Positions 47,259 through 59,931 of a stretch of DNA of 64,000 nucleotides are shown in pieces. The first letter of the stretch is position 1, and the number at the start of each line of letters is the position of its first letter. Under the pieces are notes generated by a model. That model was given only the letters and a program-made list of their open reading frames with translations. It did no database searches and was not told the origin of the DNA. The DNA comes from Vigna angularis (taxonomy: Eukaryota > Streptophyta > Magnoliopsida > Fabales > Fabaceae). The stretch spans positions 17,156,501 through 17,220,500 of the forward strand of contig NC_068970.1 of the NCBI RefSeq assembly GCF_016808095.1, read 5' to 3'. The position numbers were made by a program, and so were the translations under genes.

Positions 47259-50200
47259 ATGCGACTCTTCCTTTGTTCTCTCTTCTTCTTCCTCTTCCAT
47301 TCTCACACACTCCATGCTGCGCGCATCTCAGAATATCGCGCGCTTATCTCTTTTAAAGCGTCTTCCATAACCGACGACCCTACCAATGCTCTCTCCTCCT
47401 GGAACACCACCACTCCCTACTGTTCCTGGTTCGCTGTCACGTGCGACTCCCGCCGCCACGTCACCATCCTTAACCTCACCTCCTTGTCCCTCTCCGGCAC
47501 ACTCTACGATGACCTCTCCCACCTCCCTTTCCTCTCCTACCTCTCCCTCGCCGACAACCAGTTCTCCGGTCCAATCCCCTCCTCCTTCTCCGCACTCTCC
47601 GCCCTCCGCCATCTCAACCTCTCAAACAACGCCTTCAACGCCACCTTCCCCTCCAACCTCGCCCGCCTCGCCAATCTCCAAGTCCTTGACCTCTACAACA
47701 ACAATATGACCGGTCCCCTCCCCCTCGCCGTCGCCGCCATGCCCCTCCTCCGCCACCTCCACCTCGGCGGCAACTTTTTCGCCGGCCAGATCCCTCCCGA
47801 GTATGGCACCTGGCAGCACCTCCAGTACCTCGCCGTCTCCGGCAACGAGCTCACGGGAAACATCCCTCCGGAGCTTGGAAACCTCACCGCGCTTCGCGAG
47901 CTCTACATTGGCTACTACAACGCTTACTCCGGCGGCATCCCGCCGGAAATTGGAAACCTGTCCCAGCTTGTCCGTTTCGATGCCGCGTATTGCGGACTCT
48001 CCGGCGATATTCCGGCTGACCTCGGAAGGCTTCAGAATATGGACACGCTCTTTCTTCAGGTGAATGCGCTCTCCGGCTCGCTCACTCCTGAGCTGGGGAA
48101 CCTGAAGAGTCTCAAGTCGATGGATCTGTCCAACAACGTTCTCTCCGGCGAGGTTCCGGCCAGCTTTGCGGAGCTCAAGAATCTCACTTTGCTTAACCTC
48201 TTCCGGAACAAGCTCCACGGTGCGATTCCAGAATTTGTCGGAGAGCTACCGGCGCTGGAGGTTTTGCAGCTATGGGAAAACAACTTCACGGGAAGCATTC
48301 CTCAGAGTCTGGGAAGAAATGGAAAACTCACTCTCGTTGATCTTTCTTCGAACAAGTTGACGGGAATGCTTCCTCCTGATATGTGCTACGGGAATCGTCT
48401 TCAGACTCTGATAACTCTCGGGAACTATCTGCTCGGTCCCATTCCCGATTCGCTTGGGAAGTGCGAGTCTCTGAATAGGATTCGAATGGGTGAGAACTTT
48501 CTTAATGGTTCTATTCCTGTTGGTCTATTTGGGCTTCCCAAACTCACCCAAGTAGAGCTTCAGAACAATCTTCTCACTGGACAGTTTCCTGAGGGTGGTT
48601 CCGTTGCTGTTAATCTCGGTCAGATCAGTCTCTCTAATAACAAGCTCTCTGGGCCGTTGCCACCCACCATTGGAAACTTCACCAGCATGCAGAAGCTTCT
48701 TCTCGACGGTAACAAGTTTTCGGGTCAAATCCCTTCGCAGATAGGCAGGCTGCAGCAGCTCTCCAAGATTGATTTTAGCCATAATCAGTTTTCGGGCCCC
48801 ATTGCTCCCGAGATAAGCAAGTGCAAGCTTTTGACCTTCATTGACCTCAGCCGAAATGAGCTCTCTGGTGAGATTCCAAATCAGATAACTGCCATGCGGA
48901 TATTGAATGATCTCAACCTTTCAAGAAACCATTTAGTTGGCTCAATTCCAGGCTCCATAGCTTCAATGCAAAGTTTAACATCTGTTGATTTTTCCTACAA
49001 CAATCTCTCTGGTTTGGTTCCAGGAACCGGGCAGTTCGGCTACTTTAACTATACCTCTTTCCTAGGAAACACTGAACTCTGTGGTCCTTATTTGGGTCCT
49101 TGTAAAGACGGGGTTGCCAATGGCCCTCGTCAACCTCATGTTAAAGGTCCTCTCTCTTCTTCGTTGAAGCTTCTTTTAGTTATAGGGTTGCTTGTGTGCT
49201 CCATCGCATTTGCTGTTGCGGCAATAATCAAAGCTCGGGCTTTGAAAAGGGCTAGTGAAGCTCGTGCGTGGAAATTAACTGCGTTCCAGCGTTTGGACTT
49301 CACTGCTGATGATGTTATGGACTGCTTGAAGGAGGACAACATAATAGGAAAAGGAGGTGCAGGCATTGTGTACAAAGGTGCAATGCCGAATGGGGATCAG
49401 GTTGCTGTGAAAAGGTTACCTGCCATGAGCAGGGGATCTTCGCATGATCATGGTTTCAATGCTGAGATTCAGACATTGGGGAGGATTCGACACAGACACA
49501 TTGTTAGACTGTTGGGTTTCTGTTCAAACCACGAGACAAATCTCTTGGTGTATGAGTATATGCCTAATGGAAGTTTGGGTGAGGTTCTTCATGGCAAGAA
49601 AGGTGGTCATTTGCATTGGGACACAAGGTATAAGATTGCTGTGGAGGCCGCGAAGGGCCTGTGCTATCTACATCATGACTGTTCGCCACTCATTGTCCAT
49701 CGAGATGTTAAATCCAACAATATCCTTCTTGATTCTAACTTTGAAGCTCATGTTGCGGACTTTGGGCTCGCTAAGTTCCTGCAAGATTCTGGAACATCTG
49801 AATGCATGTCTGCAATTGCCGGTTCGTATGGATACATAGCTCCAGGTAATATTATGAAATTCAACATAATTGATGATTTATACGTTGAACTAGCGTGACT
49901 AACAGCCTTTTTTTCTATATGGAGTCCTTAACGGTCGGAGTTTGTCTCATGTCCCTCAACATCATTGGCTTAGGGGTAGAACCGAACTGTATCAACACTG
50001 CTGTTTGTTTTAGACGTTTTATGTGCCTAATTAATTAATAAACGCTATATGTTGCCTTCCTTGACTCGTTTTCGTTTTCGTCGCACACTAATAACGACCG
50101 CTTTCATTTGTCCTCTAATTTATGTTGCTTCAAAATACTGTTACTGTTTAAAGCAAACATTAACCGAGTGTGTCATTTGAGTCTTCATCGTAGCCCCCAC

Positions 50201-50871
50201 CCTATAATTAGGAAGTCCTGCAGTCATAGATTAATCATAGATTAAAGATTTTCACAATTAAAAACAGATGGTGATTAACTGGCAACATGTACGTCAAACT
50301 AAATATATAAAATATTCGCATGGCCTTAGCATTCATTTTTTGTTAATTGTTTTCAATTAATGTGGCTGCTTTTTTTGTTCGTGGTCATTGATTTAAGTTT
50401 GTGATTTTGACTGCAGAGTATGCCTACACGTTAAAAGTTGATGAGAAAAGCGACGTTTACAGCTTTGGAGTTGTTCTTTTGGAGCTTGTAACAGGCAGGA
50501 AACCAGTTGGGGAGTTTGGTGATGGTGTGGACATTGTGCAGTGGGTGAGGAAAATGACGGATTCAAACAAGGAAGGAGTTCTAAAGGTTCTTGATCCTAG
50601 ACTTCCATCAGTTCCTCTCCATGAGGTGATGCATGTTTTCTATGTAGCCATGCTATGTGTTGAAGAACAGGCAGTGGAGCGACCTACTATGCGAGAAGTT
50701 GTTCAAATTCTCACCGAGCTTCCAAAGCCACCGAGCTCTAAACAGGGGGACTTGACGGAGTCCTCTCTGTCATCATCTAACATTTTAGAGTCTCCAACCA
50801 CGGAATCCAAGGAACCTAAAGATAATCAACGCCCTCCTCAGTCTCCACCACCCGATCTTCTTAGCATTTGA
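47259..50871 (+). CDS. BAM1-like: BAM1/BAM2-like LRR receptor-like kinase, copy 3 (diverged 3' half)
   Basis: Exons 47259-49845 and 50417-50871 with a 571 bp intron, 1013 residues. The N-terminal half is identical to copies 1 and 2. Differences are concentrated later: ELSRC to EISKC, LNYLNL to LNDLNL (a Tyr to Asp change in one of the last LRRs), KKASE to KRASE in the juxtamembrane segment, DVLDC to DVMDC just before the kinase, and several changes in the C-terminal tail (SNSLES to SNILES, TASKES to TESKEP, QSSPP to QSPPP). The kinase core, with the glycine loop, catalytic Lys, HRD and DFG, is unchanged. It is apparently functional and represents the older paralogue. Role as for copy 1. Confidence 0.95.
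49846..50416 (+). other. Intron of kinase copy 3
   Basis: 571 bp with GTAATATT donor and TTGACTGCAG acceptor. It carries many substitutions and small indels relative to the 565 bp intron of copies 1 and 2, including a short duplicated ATAGATTAATC-type segment near 50226-50245. Retention would stop translation at 49898. Confidence 0.92.
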
Positions 50872-51090
50872 AGGGATATATGTTTGGAATGGGATGTGTT
50901 TCATATTTTTCTCTTTTGGGTTGTGATAGCTTATCTAGTTGCGTTCTTCAGTTTTTTTCTTCTTTTTGGGGTTGGGTTTCTGCTAAGGTGTTAAATGTTT
51001 GAATATTTCTTTACAGTAATGGTTTGCAATTTGTACATTAGGATCGGTGGGAGTATTTTGTTATATAAATTCTCTGTCTTCATCATGTAG

Positions 51091-54000
51091 CACTTGTTGT
51101 TTTATGGTACGGCCTTTTGCTGTTCTGATCCTGCACCGGGGAACAGTGTAAGCATCGTGAGAAAGTCTTGTTCTTTTATGGGGTACCACTGACAGGAGGG
51201 TGAAAGAGACATGCAGTGACACTTGATATTAAAGAAAGAAATGTGTACATGTTTCAAAACAGTATTTATGAAATGATACTGACAAAATAACCAAATAAGC
51301 TTTCAAAATTTAGAGTCACACAAAAAACTTTATGGACAGTATCTATTTATGACACAAATAAAATATAAACTTATATTTAGTAGAGAATTGCTTTCTATAA
51401 GCCTTCTGTATTTAAGAAATAGAGTACATACACAATGAGATTTTTATATGGGAAAGAATTATTACAATTTACTAAGTAAAAATTGTGATCTTATTACGGT
51501 GTTACTTAAAATAAAAAACCGAGTCTTAATTTCTGATATTAAAGTGTTATATACCCATTAAAAAGTGTGCAGACTCCAAACTACTCCATACCGTCTTTAT
51601 ACAATTGAGTTTTAGTAATATGATAGTTCCTTGGAAGTTCTACGACGTGCTACCAGCTGTAATTTACGAAAAGAAATGCTTGCAGGTTTGGAAAGTGATA
51701 ACTTAGCAATGGAGTAACAGTTGTGCAACTTAGCGTGAACCCACAATAACTGGTTGTGGAGTGTGGACCATGATTTGAAGTATGGTTGCAATGCATTGCA
51801 TGCATAAGGTGAGGATGGTCGTATAGGGAATTCTAGCATGGACGTTTTACTTTGGGATTTCGGAAATGGCCCGAGTAAGGTATGCACGTGACACACGTTA
51901 GAAAAGATTGGTTTGTTACGATTAGAGTGAGGGTGCATTTGTGGTAGTTGAAACTGTTATATAGTTGTAACAGATATACATTGATATTTTGGGTAAGTGG
52001 GCAAACCCTTTTCCTGGGATGGCCAAGCCATCTACCATACCTAGCTGAGGAGAGGTTTGACATGGTTTGAATTAGAGAGTCCCTGGTTGGTGCGTCATAA
52101 CTGAGAGAAAAGAAAGAGCCATGTGAAATTAAAAAAAATTGGGGCCAACCTGCCCCCTGCCATTTCCTAAAGGGAAAAACCAGGACAAAATTCCACTCTC
52201 TGTTCAGTTGGGTTGGTTGTGGAATCAGGATCTATAATATTAGACTAAATCAAACGACAACGTTGCTCGCTTAAATAACCTTTTGATCCTGAAATCAAAC
52301 CAAATTTTAAAACGACATTGCATGCAGACAGATTGATTTTGCTTGCTACCACCATCATGATGAGATGTGATGGCATTCAATGGAGTGCAACATTTGGGCC
52401 ACAACTCACACAAAAACGGCTCCACTCTACCAATCATGCCTTCGTAAATTACATCCAACTTTGATCATTAATACTATTCCACTCCACACAAATTCCCCTT
52501 TTTAAACAAGCTTATTTCGTGATTAATTGTTCGGCTTCAAGTCAAATTTAACTGCTTTAAGAACCACAAACATAAATACTGTCAATTTACGGAAAGCATG
52601 AAAGAGAGAGCGGTGCGAGAGATATACATTAGAGTGTTTGTTGACTATCATAAATAAATATATCATTCTTATTATGTTCTACATTTACATGATACTTTTT
52701 TAGTCGATCCAACACAAAAGGGATATGGAACCTCTAAAGAATACATGGTTTCGAAGGATCCTAAGGAGAAAAAAACAAACGTTGATGCATTATTACTCTA
52801 TGATTGAGGAACTGAAATTTGGAATCTTGACACTGAATACAACCTATTGTATGATAAATCATTCCCAAGTTTAGTACTGGGGGAAAGAAAAATCCAATAT
52901 AATATTTCACACTAAAACTAAAGCACCTCGACATGGCTTTGAAATTCAAATTGTTTGTGTCGAAGAAGGAACAAATAATGAAAATCGAAGGTAAATAAAA
53001 AATCGAAAGTTGAAACTTGAAAGACAGCAAAGCTAATTCGGTACCAAAATGACAAACAACTTTACCCCAAAATCTGTGAAAAGAAGATTAAGCAGTGGAG
53101 GGTGTTGCACTTTTTGTACAAAGGTTTTCTGTTTGGTTGGACCTATTTGTGTTGTCGAATATAATATCATATCACCCACTATATTCTCCTCTATTTTTAA
53201 CTTTGATGTTATCTGTTCCTTTCACTGGTTTTTATTTGTCTTATGTTTCTTTTGAGATTCAATGTTGTTCAAAGATCTCACTCGTTTTGTTTATGTGTAG
53301 AAAGATCTGAACTGGGAATTTCATTGCTAAAGGAATTTTTGAGATTAACATAGTCTTCACTATTCAAAGTTAGAAGAGATCATTTTGAAAGACTCACAGA
53401 AAGTTAAGACCAGATATACGCCGATACACACCCATGTGGTTATTATCGCTAAAATATTTAATTCATTAATTATACTCAACTTAATTTAATTTTTTTCTGT
53501 AAAGTTTTATATTATGCTATGGTAAATGAAAAAATTATTTATGTCCTATTAGTCATTGCTATGCTACTGATAGAATTGTTCTAGTTCGTACTAAAGTTTG
53601 ATTGCAAGAGTACCAAAGAATTTGTAACAAATCATTGAGCAAGAGAAGAGATGCACCAAATGACAATACGAAGGGAAAGTAAATAAACATTATAGGTGTA
53701 AAATATTTATCCCGATAATTTTAGTGGTTTTCCTATTTTTTTATCTAAAAAAATTAAATGAGACATTGCTTGAAAAAATTAGATTCAATTCCATCCAAAT
53801 CATTGTCGTGTTGTGTCGATATTTCATACTGTTAATATAGAGCTGAGTTATTTTTTTTTTGTCAAAGATGTAAATTGCATGAAAATTAATGGGAACGAAT
53901 TTCCGAATAATAGCTGAACAAGAGTAAATACACAGAATAATAAGAAAAAAAAGTTAAAAGATTTTCCAAATTGAGAAAATAAATAACATTGTTTAATAGC

Positions 54001-57000
54001 TAGTGATTGACTAAGAAAGGGAGAGAAGAAATAGAAAGCGTAAAATATCATTTGCTTATTTTAAAGAATAAAAACATTATAGGGACAATTTAGGGTTTAG
54101 GGTTGTTTCAGAAAGTTATTTCTTTAATTAATAATTATCTAATTAAGTGGGTTATGGGTTTATATTATAACGTATTTTAGAAACAAAATACATTTTTTTA
54201 TAATAATTTAGAAGAAAAAGGATTTAATTCAAATTATATTTACTTGATTATTTAAATATTATGTTGACATGACTTTCTCATTATTTAAATATTAATAATT
54301 GGAATATGAAGTTATCTTTTGGCGGAAAATGAAATAAATATTTTGATTCTGAGTACTTTTCTTTTGGTAATTTATAATGCATTATAATTAACATTTGCAG
54401 TGCACCTTTCCATTTATGCTCTGTTAACAAATTCAACATAAATGAATCCCATGACTATGATAATTAAAAATCATAACAATTATAAGTAACATAACATTTA
54501 GGAGCAAACCCAACATACAATATTACATAATATTTAATATTATTGAACAAATTACTAAAAAAATGATAGAACAATAGATGATAGTTGCGTCTATGTTAGA
54601 ATTCAATTTCATTTTAATAGACGGCGTGTCTGAAACAATTAAAAGAAATAATATGTATTTAAATTGTTTTGAATATAAAGTCTTAAAAAATGTATGTGAA
54701 AATAGTTTAGTATAACATCATACAATTTATCCATTAATGTTGTTAAAAGAAGAAAAGAAGAAAATGTGGTGGAAATGATATGAGTAGTGGTAGAATGGAA
54801 ATAATGTTGGTAGTTTAGGTACCTGCAATAAAAGCAGTTGATAAAGAATGAAAAGTACAATTGTGTAGTGTAGTTGGGATGATTGATTATCCTGTGGTAG
54901 CCCACACCATTTTCATATCATCATTGTTTCATCTCATTACTCTCCTTTGACTTCATTTAATTCTGCAGAGAGCTGCACTAATTACTGCTCTGCATTCTAT
55001 TACATATGAGATCACTCTCAGCAAACTCTCCCACCTTCATTATTCAATTCAACTCTCAACCAAACCCAAACTTCTACTATTTTCAGTTAATTATTATATT
55101 TCTGAATATTGCTTCATAAATGAAAATGTCTGCAAATATAAGAAAAACAGAGAAAAAAGCATTCGAATACCAACGTGACTTTATTGTTTTTAAACAAAGT
55201 CAATGCAACAGTTAAAGTTAAAAAACTTTTCTCCTATAAGATGTATTTGAACTTGCTTTATACAAACTGAAGATTTGTGATGCAAAGTTTAGAGTCCGTT
55301 TTCCCTTGTTTGAATTGGTTCTTTAGAGTGTGAAAAAGGATAGAGAGAAAGAGGAAAAAAGGAAAGTTGTGAGTTGATAGGTGCACATGGCTCCAACAAT
55401 AATACGAATAAAGCAGTTTGCCCTGAACGTAAGTCCACTTCCACAGCCCCACTCCCTATTTCACACCATCCAAATTTTTGACCCAAAAAGAAAAAACGTA
55501 TTTTAGAAACAAATACTCTACTTGGGAGATAGGTTTCTTCTGAGAAGACATTTGAATATTAATAATTTTGCTGCGAATGAGGAGTGAGGAGTGTTATAGA
55601 AGGACAGTGGCAGACATAACGAACACTGTGGGGTCACAACCATGAATCCGAAGACCAAAAGAGATGATAATTTGAACATTTTTAAGCCAAAATTAAAAAA
55701 TTCTTAAGTAAAAGATAAGATAGAATAAAAGGAACCCAGAAATCATGCAAACGATCCACGAGTGTTTGTGCATGATTGTTTTGGCAATCATTTGCGTGGC
55801 GCATATCCTTCTCATCAACACTATATATGTTACTTACCAAGTAATCATTCACAATGGTAAAAGAAAAACAATAGAGAATGGAACTTTCTGCAGATGAAGA
55901 AAGATAGAAATATAGTATTAAATAAAACTAGCTTTTCTAAAATTAAATGGGTAAATATTTTTTGAGGTATATGAACAATTATATTTGTGGTACCATTTTC
56001 TTTTGTGATGGAATTTTACCTACCGATTGACAAAGCACGCATGTGCCTCGTCATCAACATTAGTGGGAGTAGGAGGAAAAATAGACAATTCTCAAAATCC
56101 GTGACTCAGTTTGTCTATTTTCTTGTTTCTCCCTCACATTCAATAGAAAAGTATAACTTTTTACAAGAAACAACAAGCATAGATCTGGCTAGTACTCTAT
56201 AAATAAATTGTCCAATACATTCTTTGTTATATAACTTAAACACTCTAGAAGAATTGTGATTGAAACCTCTAAGTTTTGTAATTATTAGTTTCTGAAAACT
56301 ACAGTCGAATATGATACCATAAAACTAATCATCAAAAATACAAATTTAAGTTAATTGACAAACCAAAGAGCTGTAAATAAAAATTCGTATTTTTTAAAGA
56401 AATTAGATGTGCAATAATTTCTTGAATAATTAAAAACGTACTCTTATCCTTTGTTTGAAAGAAAGAGAACATGGGAAGAATAGGTGGGTTAAAAAGATAT
56501 TAAAAAATGGGAAGCATAGTTAAAATAAAGTTACTTCTTGACTGAAAAAAAAAAGTATAAAAGAAATACTTTTTTTAAGACTATTTATAGTTTAAAAGAA
56601 GAATTGTTTTTAGATTTTTAGTAGAATTGTTTTTAGATTTTTAGATTTTTAGAAGAATTGTCTTGTGTGATACCAAGACAAAGATGTAAAAGGAAGTAGA
56701 TGTGGTGAATGATTTTTAACAATTTGTTTATTCCTTATGGTATACTATTTTTCCTCCCAGACTATGAAACTCTGTTAATGTACTATGCAAAGAGTTAGGT
56801 TGAAAAACCTACTGTATATTAAATTAGGCACCCTACGCTTTGAAGGCAGATAAATTATTAACATTTAGAAGGTACAGAATTGAAAAAGGGTTTGAAAACA
56901 ATAGGAGATACAAAATTGATAAAGGGTTTGAAAACAAGATTGAGAAAAGTTGTGAGATAAGCCTCCTCTATTAATAAAAATATTCTTAAACTTAAATAAA

Positions 57001-57094
57001 ATTATAAATTTATAAAATTACGTACAATTTTATAATTTTATAAGTTTATAGTTTTAAAAAAAATTAATTGTATAATCTTGTGATTTCATGATTT
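51091..57094. other. Unique right flank, no recognisable gene
   Basis: About 6 kb of AT-rich DNA after the third kinase gene, unrelated to the DNA after copies 1 and 2. I found no coding region I could support; open frames stay below about 110 codons and are not protein-like. No tRNA-type or rRNA-type sequence was seen. Small local repeats occur at about 56590-56660 (an AGAATTGTTTTTAGATTTTT motif) and 56870-56935 (two imperfect units sharing AAAGGGTTTGAAAACAA). Confidence 0.5.
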
Positions 57095-57099
57095 TATAA
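57095..57099. repeat. Target-site duplication, left (TATAA)
   Basis: TATAA before the solo LTR, repeated exactly at 58720-58724. Confidence 0.88.
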
Positions 57100-58719
57100 T
57101 GTCAGACCTCATTAAAAACGCACCCAAAAATCCTCTGAACGGACGTCAGGTGTCAAGTGAAGAGGATCCGGAAATCAGATAGTGGAAGACAGGTGTCGGC
57201 AGATGAGCGAACACTCGTTTTGACGTGGGAAGGAAAACTTGATTTTTAGAAAATTCACGTCACACTCTCTGCATGCACCCTTCTTTCCCAGAATCTGAAA
57301 ATCTCATTTCTCCTCCTTCTCTCTAAAAACTCTCCCTTCTCTCTGCGAAACCTCACCCTTTCTCTTCTCTGATCTTCGTTCAGGCACCGTAGAAGCACTT
57401 CCGACGTCAAGAGCTTCAGTTTGAACCGATCGGTTTTGGGTTCTGAACTGGTAAGTTCTTCTTCTCCTTTAGTCGTTCGTTCTCTGACACATGCAAACCA
57501 AGTTCTGGTTGCATGAGTTCATAATCTAGTTCTGAGCCATTTTGGAATGTCTTGAAGTGTCTGTATCCATTGGTTCCGGCCTAGAGTCTTAGTACTTGGC
57601 ATGGTCTTTTCGGTGTTCGGTTGGAGCTCTCAAGAGTCAGTTCATTTAATTGGCTCACTTTGTAATTAACGTTCGCTCCATTCGTTTCTTGCGATATCTA
57701 TTGCACTCGGTTTCTTTCTCAAACTGATAGTAAACCTCTCGGCCTTAGTCTGTTCTGGAACGGGAGACCTCTCGGTCACACTCCAAGCGTTCGGTCTATT
57801 TAAAAGTGAAAGTTGAACATTCGGTAATTGGTATCCTTACGGATCTTTGTGCGAAATGTTTAAGTGAGATGATTATTAATGAAAGATGAAGAGAATATGA
57901 TATGGATGAAATGTTTTGGATTATGGACGAGCGTTCCGGGGAGGAATGACTCATTATTGTATATTGGAATTGGTAAAGTATGAATGTGGGCATGCTAAGC
58001 TGGTGGTTCATCCTGATGTTCCGTGATTACTCGTCCTCACGTAGAGGAGGGTAAGTCATGTGTGGGAACGACATGAGGTTCTAGTCCTTATGGTTAATTT
58101 GGACAGATAGGACTAACCTCGGATGGCAACTGTTGAGGTATCCCAGTTACTACATCACCCGGGTGCACGAACGTCGTAGCTACACAGATTTCATACAGTC
58201 CGGACAGTCAGTCTAGTATTAGGCTTTGCATGAAACGTATGATGAATTATCTTGTTTAGTTGATTGTGTGAAATGTATGTTTATACATAAATTAAATTAT
58301 ATAAGCTTACCTTGTGTTTCCTGTCTTGTCTGTTTTGTACGTTCGTCTTTGTCATTGAAATGATCATCCGTGTGGATGTGAGCAGAAGGAGACGACCTGC
58401 TGGAAGAGGCGCTGGAAGAAGAAAACTTAGTAGAAGTAGAAGTTAAGACCGAACAGTAGAACCGTTCGGTCAATAGTGGTATGATAGTAAGGTGATCGTT
58501 CGATCACCTTCTCCTTTTGTTTTTATATGACCGTTCGGTGTTGGCTTTTGTAAACCGTTCGGTCAGAATTGCTTATCTTGTACAGTTTAAGTTTGTAGCT
58601 CTTTGTAAGGCCGTTGGACCATAACCGTACGTTCTACTTTAGTGTAAGACTGATCTGTATTATTATTTAATATGATTATTCTATTATATAGTTTTAAACT
58701 GTACTTTTGGGATGTTACA
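57100..58719 (+). mobile_element. Solo LTR, third related subfamily (1,620 bp)
   Basis: Starts TGTCAGACC and ends GATGTTACA, flanked by perfect TATAA duplications. It shares with the other two LTRs the pyrimidine-rich leader, the CTG/GTAAGT donor (near 57450), the conserved island (57984-58223), the ATGATCATCCGTGTG plus GATGTGAGCAG acceptor (58365-58385) and the short conserved reading frame. It lacks about 0.9 kb present in the others, mainly the second leader exon, its donor and the 35 bp repeat region. No internal domain remains. Confidence 0.88.
58386..58459 (+). other. Short conserved reading frame in the third LTR (24 codons)
   Basis: Frame 58388-58459 after the acceptor ending at 58385. 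It encodes an acidic peptide ending NLVEVEVKTEQ and stops with TAG. Compared with the frame at 24241-24327 it lacks exactly five codons, and most other changes are synonymous (for example GAG/GAA, CTA/TTA, GTG/GTT). Confidence 0.5.
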
Positions 58720-58724
58720 TATAA
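58720..58724. repeat. Target-site duplication, right (TATAA)
   Basis: Exact match to 57095-57099. Confidence 0.88.
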
Positions 58725-58999
58725 TTTTATATTTTATTAATTTTCTTTAGATTTAAGAATAATTTTAATTAAATATGAGAAATCGATAAGAAATATTTAA
58801 ACGATGACTATACAAGATAACTATGGCATCATATAATTAACATAAAAATCTAACTGTAAAGACTCAATTAAAAAGTTGTTTTAATCATACAAATGGTTTT
58901 TCTTCTTATCACTTCTCTCAAATAGGTTTCTCACTTTTTGTAGTTATTTTAAATATTTTGAATATTTTTCTATTTATTTTTATTTTTCAAATATATAAA
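58725..58999. other. AT-rich spacer
   Basis: No gene or element boundary seen. Confidence 0.5.
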
Positions 59000-59931
59000 A
59001 ATTGTTATATGTCAAGCTAACATTGTGTCACGTGACAATGACAGTGTGACGTGCATGTGTTATTTTCAGACCAAGTCTCAATTTGATGTCTGTATTTTTA
59101 TTTTGTCTCTTTATTTTTATTTTGTCTCAATTTAGTTTTAATTTTTTTAAAAATTAAATAATTTTTCTCTTCCAAATTCAACTAAAATTTAATTTATATA
59201 TAACTCTTTACAAATATTTTTATTAAAATTAATATTTTTATTAGATATTTTAAAAAAGATTACGTTTATTTTTATTTATATATTTAGTTAATTATATAAA
59301 TGTTAATTATGTTCTTTAATATATCTATAAGAGTTTAAATAAAATAGTGACATTACACGTTGGTGTAAATTTTTTAAATGATGTGACTCGATAAACAAAT
59401 TATTAATGTCAAATTTTATTTTTTTTAAAAATAAAAAATTAGAGAAAATTTTTATAGAAATGATAATTAAAGGTAGTTTCTTCTTCCATTACTTTCACAT
59501 TCGTTATAATTTCTACATAATTTTTTCCATTTTTTATTTTAAAAAAGTGAAATTCCACATGATTAGTTTGTTCACTATTTTTTTAGCTCTTATAGGTATA
59601 TTTAAATAACATAATTAACATTTATATAATTAACTAAATATAAATATAAATAAACTTAATCTTGTTAAAAATATTTAATAAAAACATCAATTTTAATAAA
59701 AATATTTGTATAACATTTATATACAAATTAAATTTTGTTTTGAATTTGGGATAGACAACATTATTTAATTTTTTAAAAAAGTTATGACTAAATTGAGATA
59801 AAATAAAAATACAGTGATCAAATTAAGACTAATGCAATAACATGTGGTTTGATAATGACACCTGATATTATCATTGTCACGTCACACTGTCATTGTCACG
59901 TGGCACAATGTTAGTTTGACATTTAACAATA
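59000..59931. mobile_element. Long foldback element (about 0.93 kb)
   Basis: The left arm starting near ATTGTTATATGTCAAGCTAA (59001) is complementary to the right arm ending near TTAGTTTGACATTTAACAAT (59930). The match continues inward for roughly 300 bp, through CACGTGACAATGACAGTGTG, a TGTATTTTTATTTTGTCTC stretch and on to the TTAACATTTATATAATTAAC region. The unpaired centre (about 59340-59600) has no meaningful coding region. A DNA transposon-derived MITE is likely, but the superfamily and target-site duplication are unclear. Confidence 0.75.

Larger units (their letters stand above)
46964..51090. repeat. Partial third unit: 4.1 kb kinase gene block
   Basis: Homology with copies 1 and 2 runs from TGATTTGCAAGGG at 46964 to CATCATGTAG at 51090, then stops. 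The first difference from copy 2 is at 48386 and the second at 48683. From about 48800 differences become frequent (about 20 in the last kilobase of exon 1), and the intron differs by several indels. This block marks the older gene duplication, while its 5' part looks recently homogenised. Confidence 0.88.

Noticed and set aside
54089..54104. Telomere-like TTTAGGGTTTAGGG
   Set aside because: Only two repeats; short telo-box-like words are common in plant intergenic and promoter DNA.
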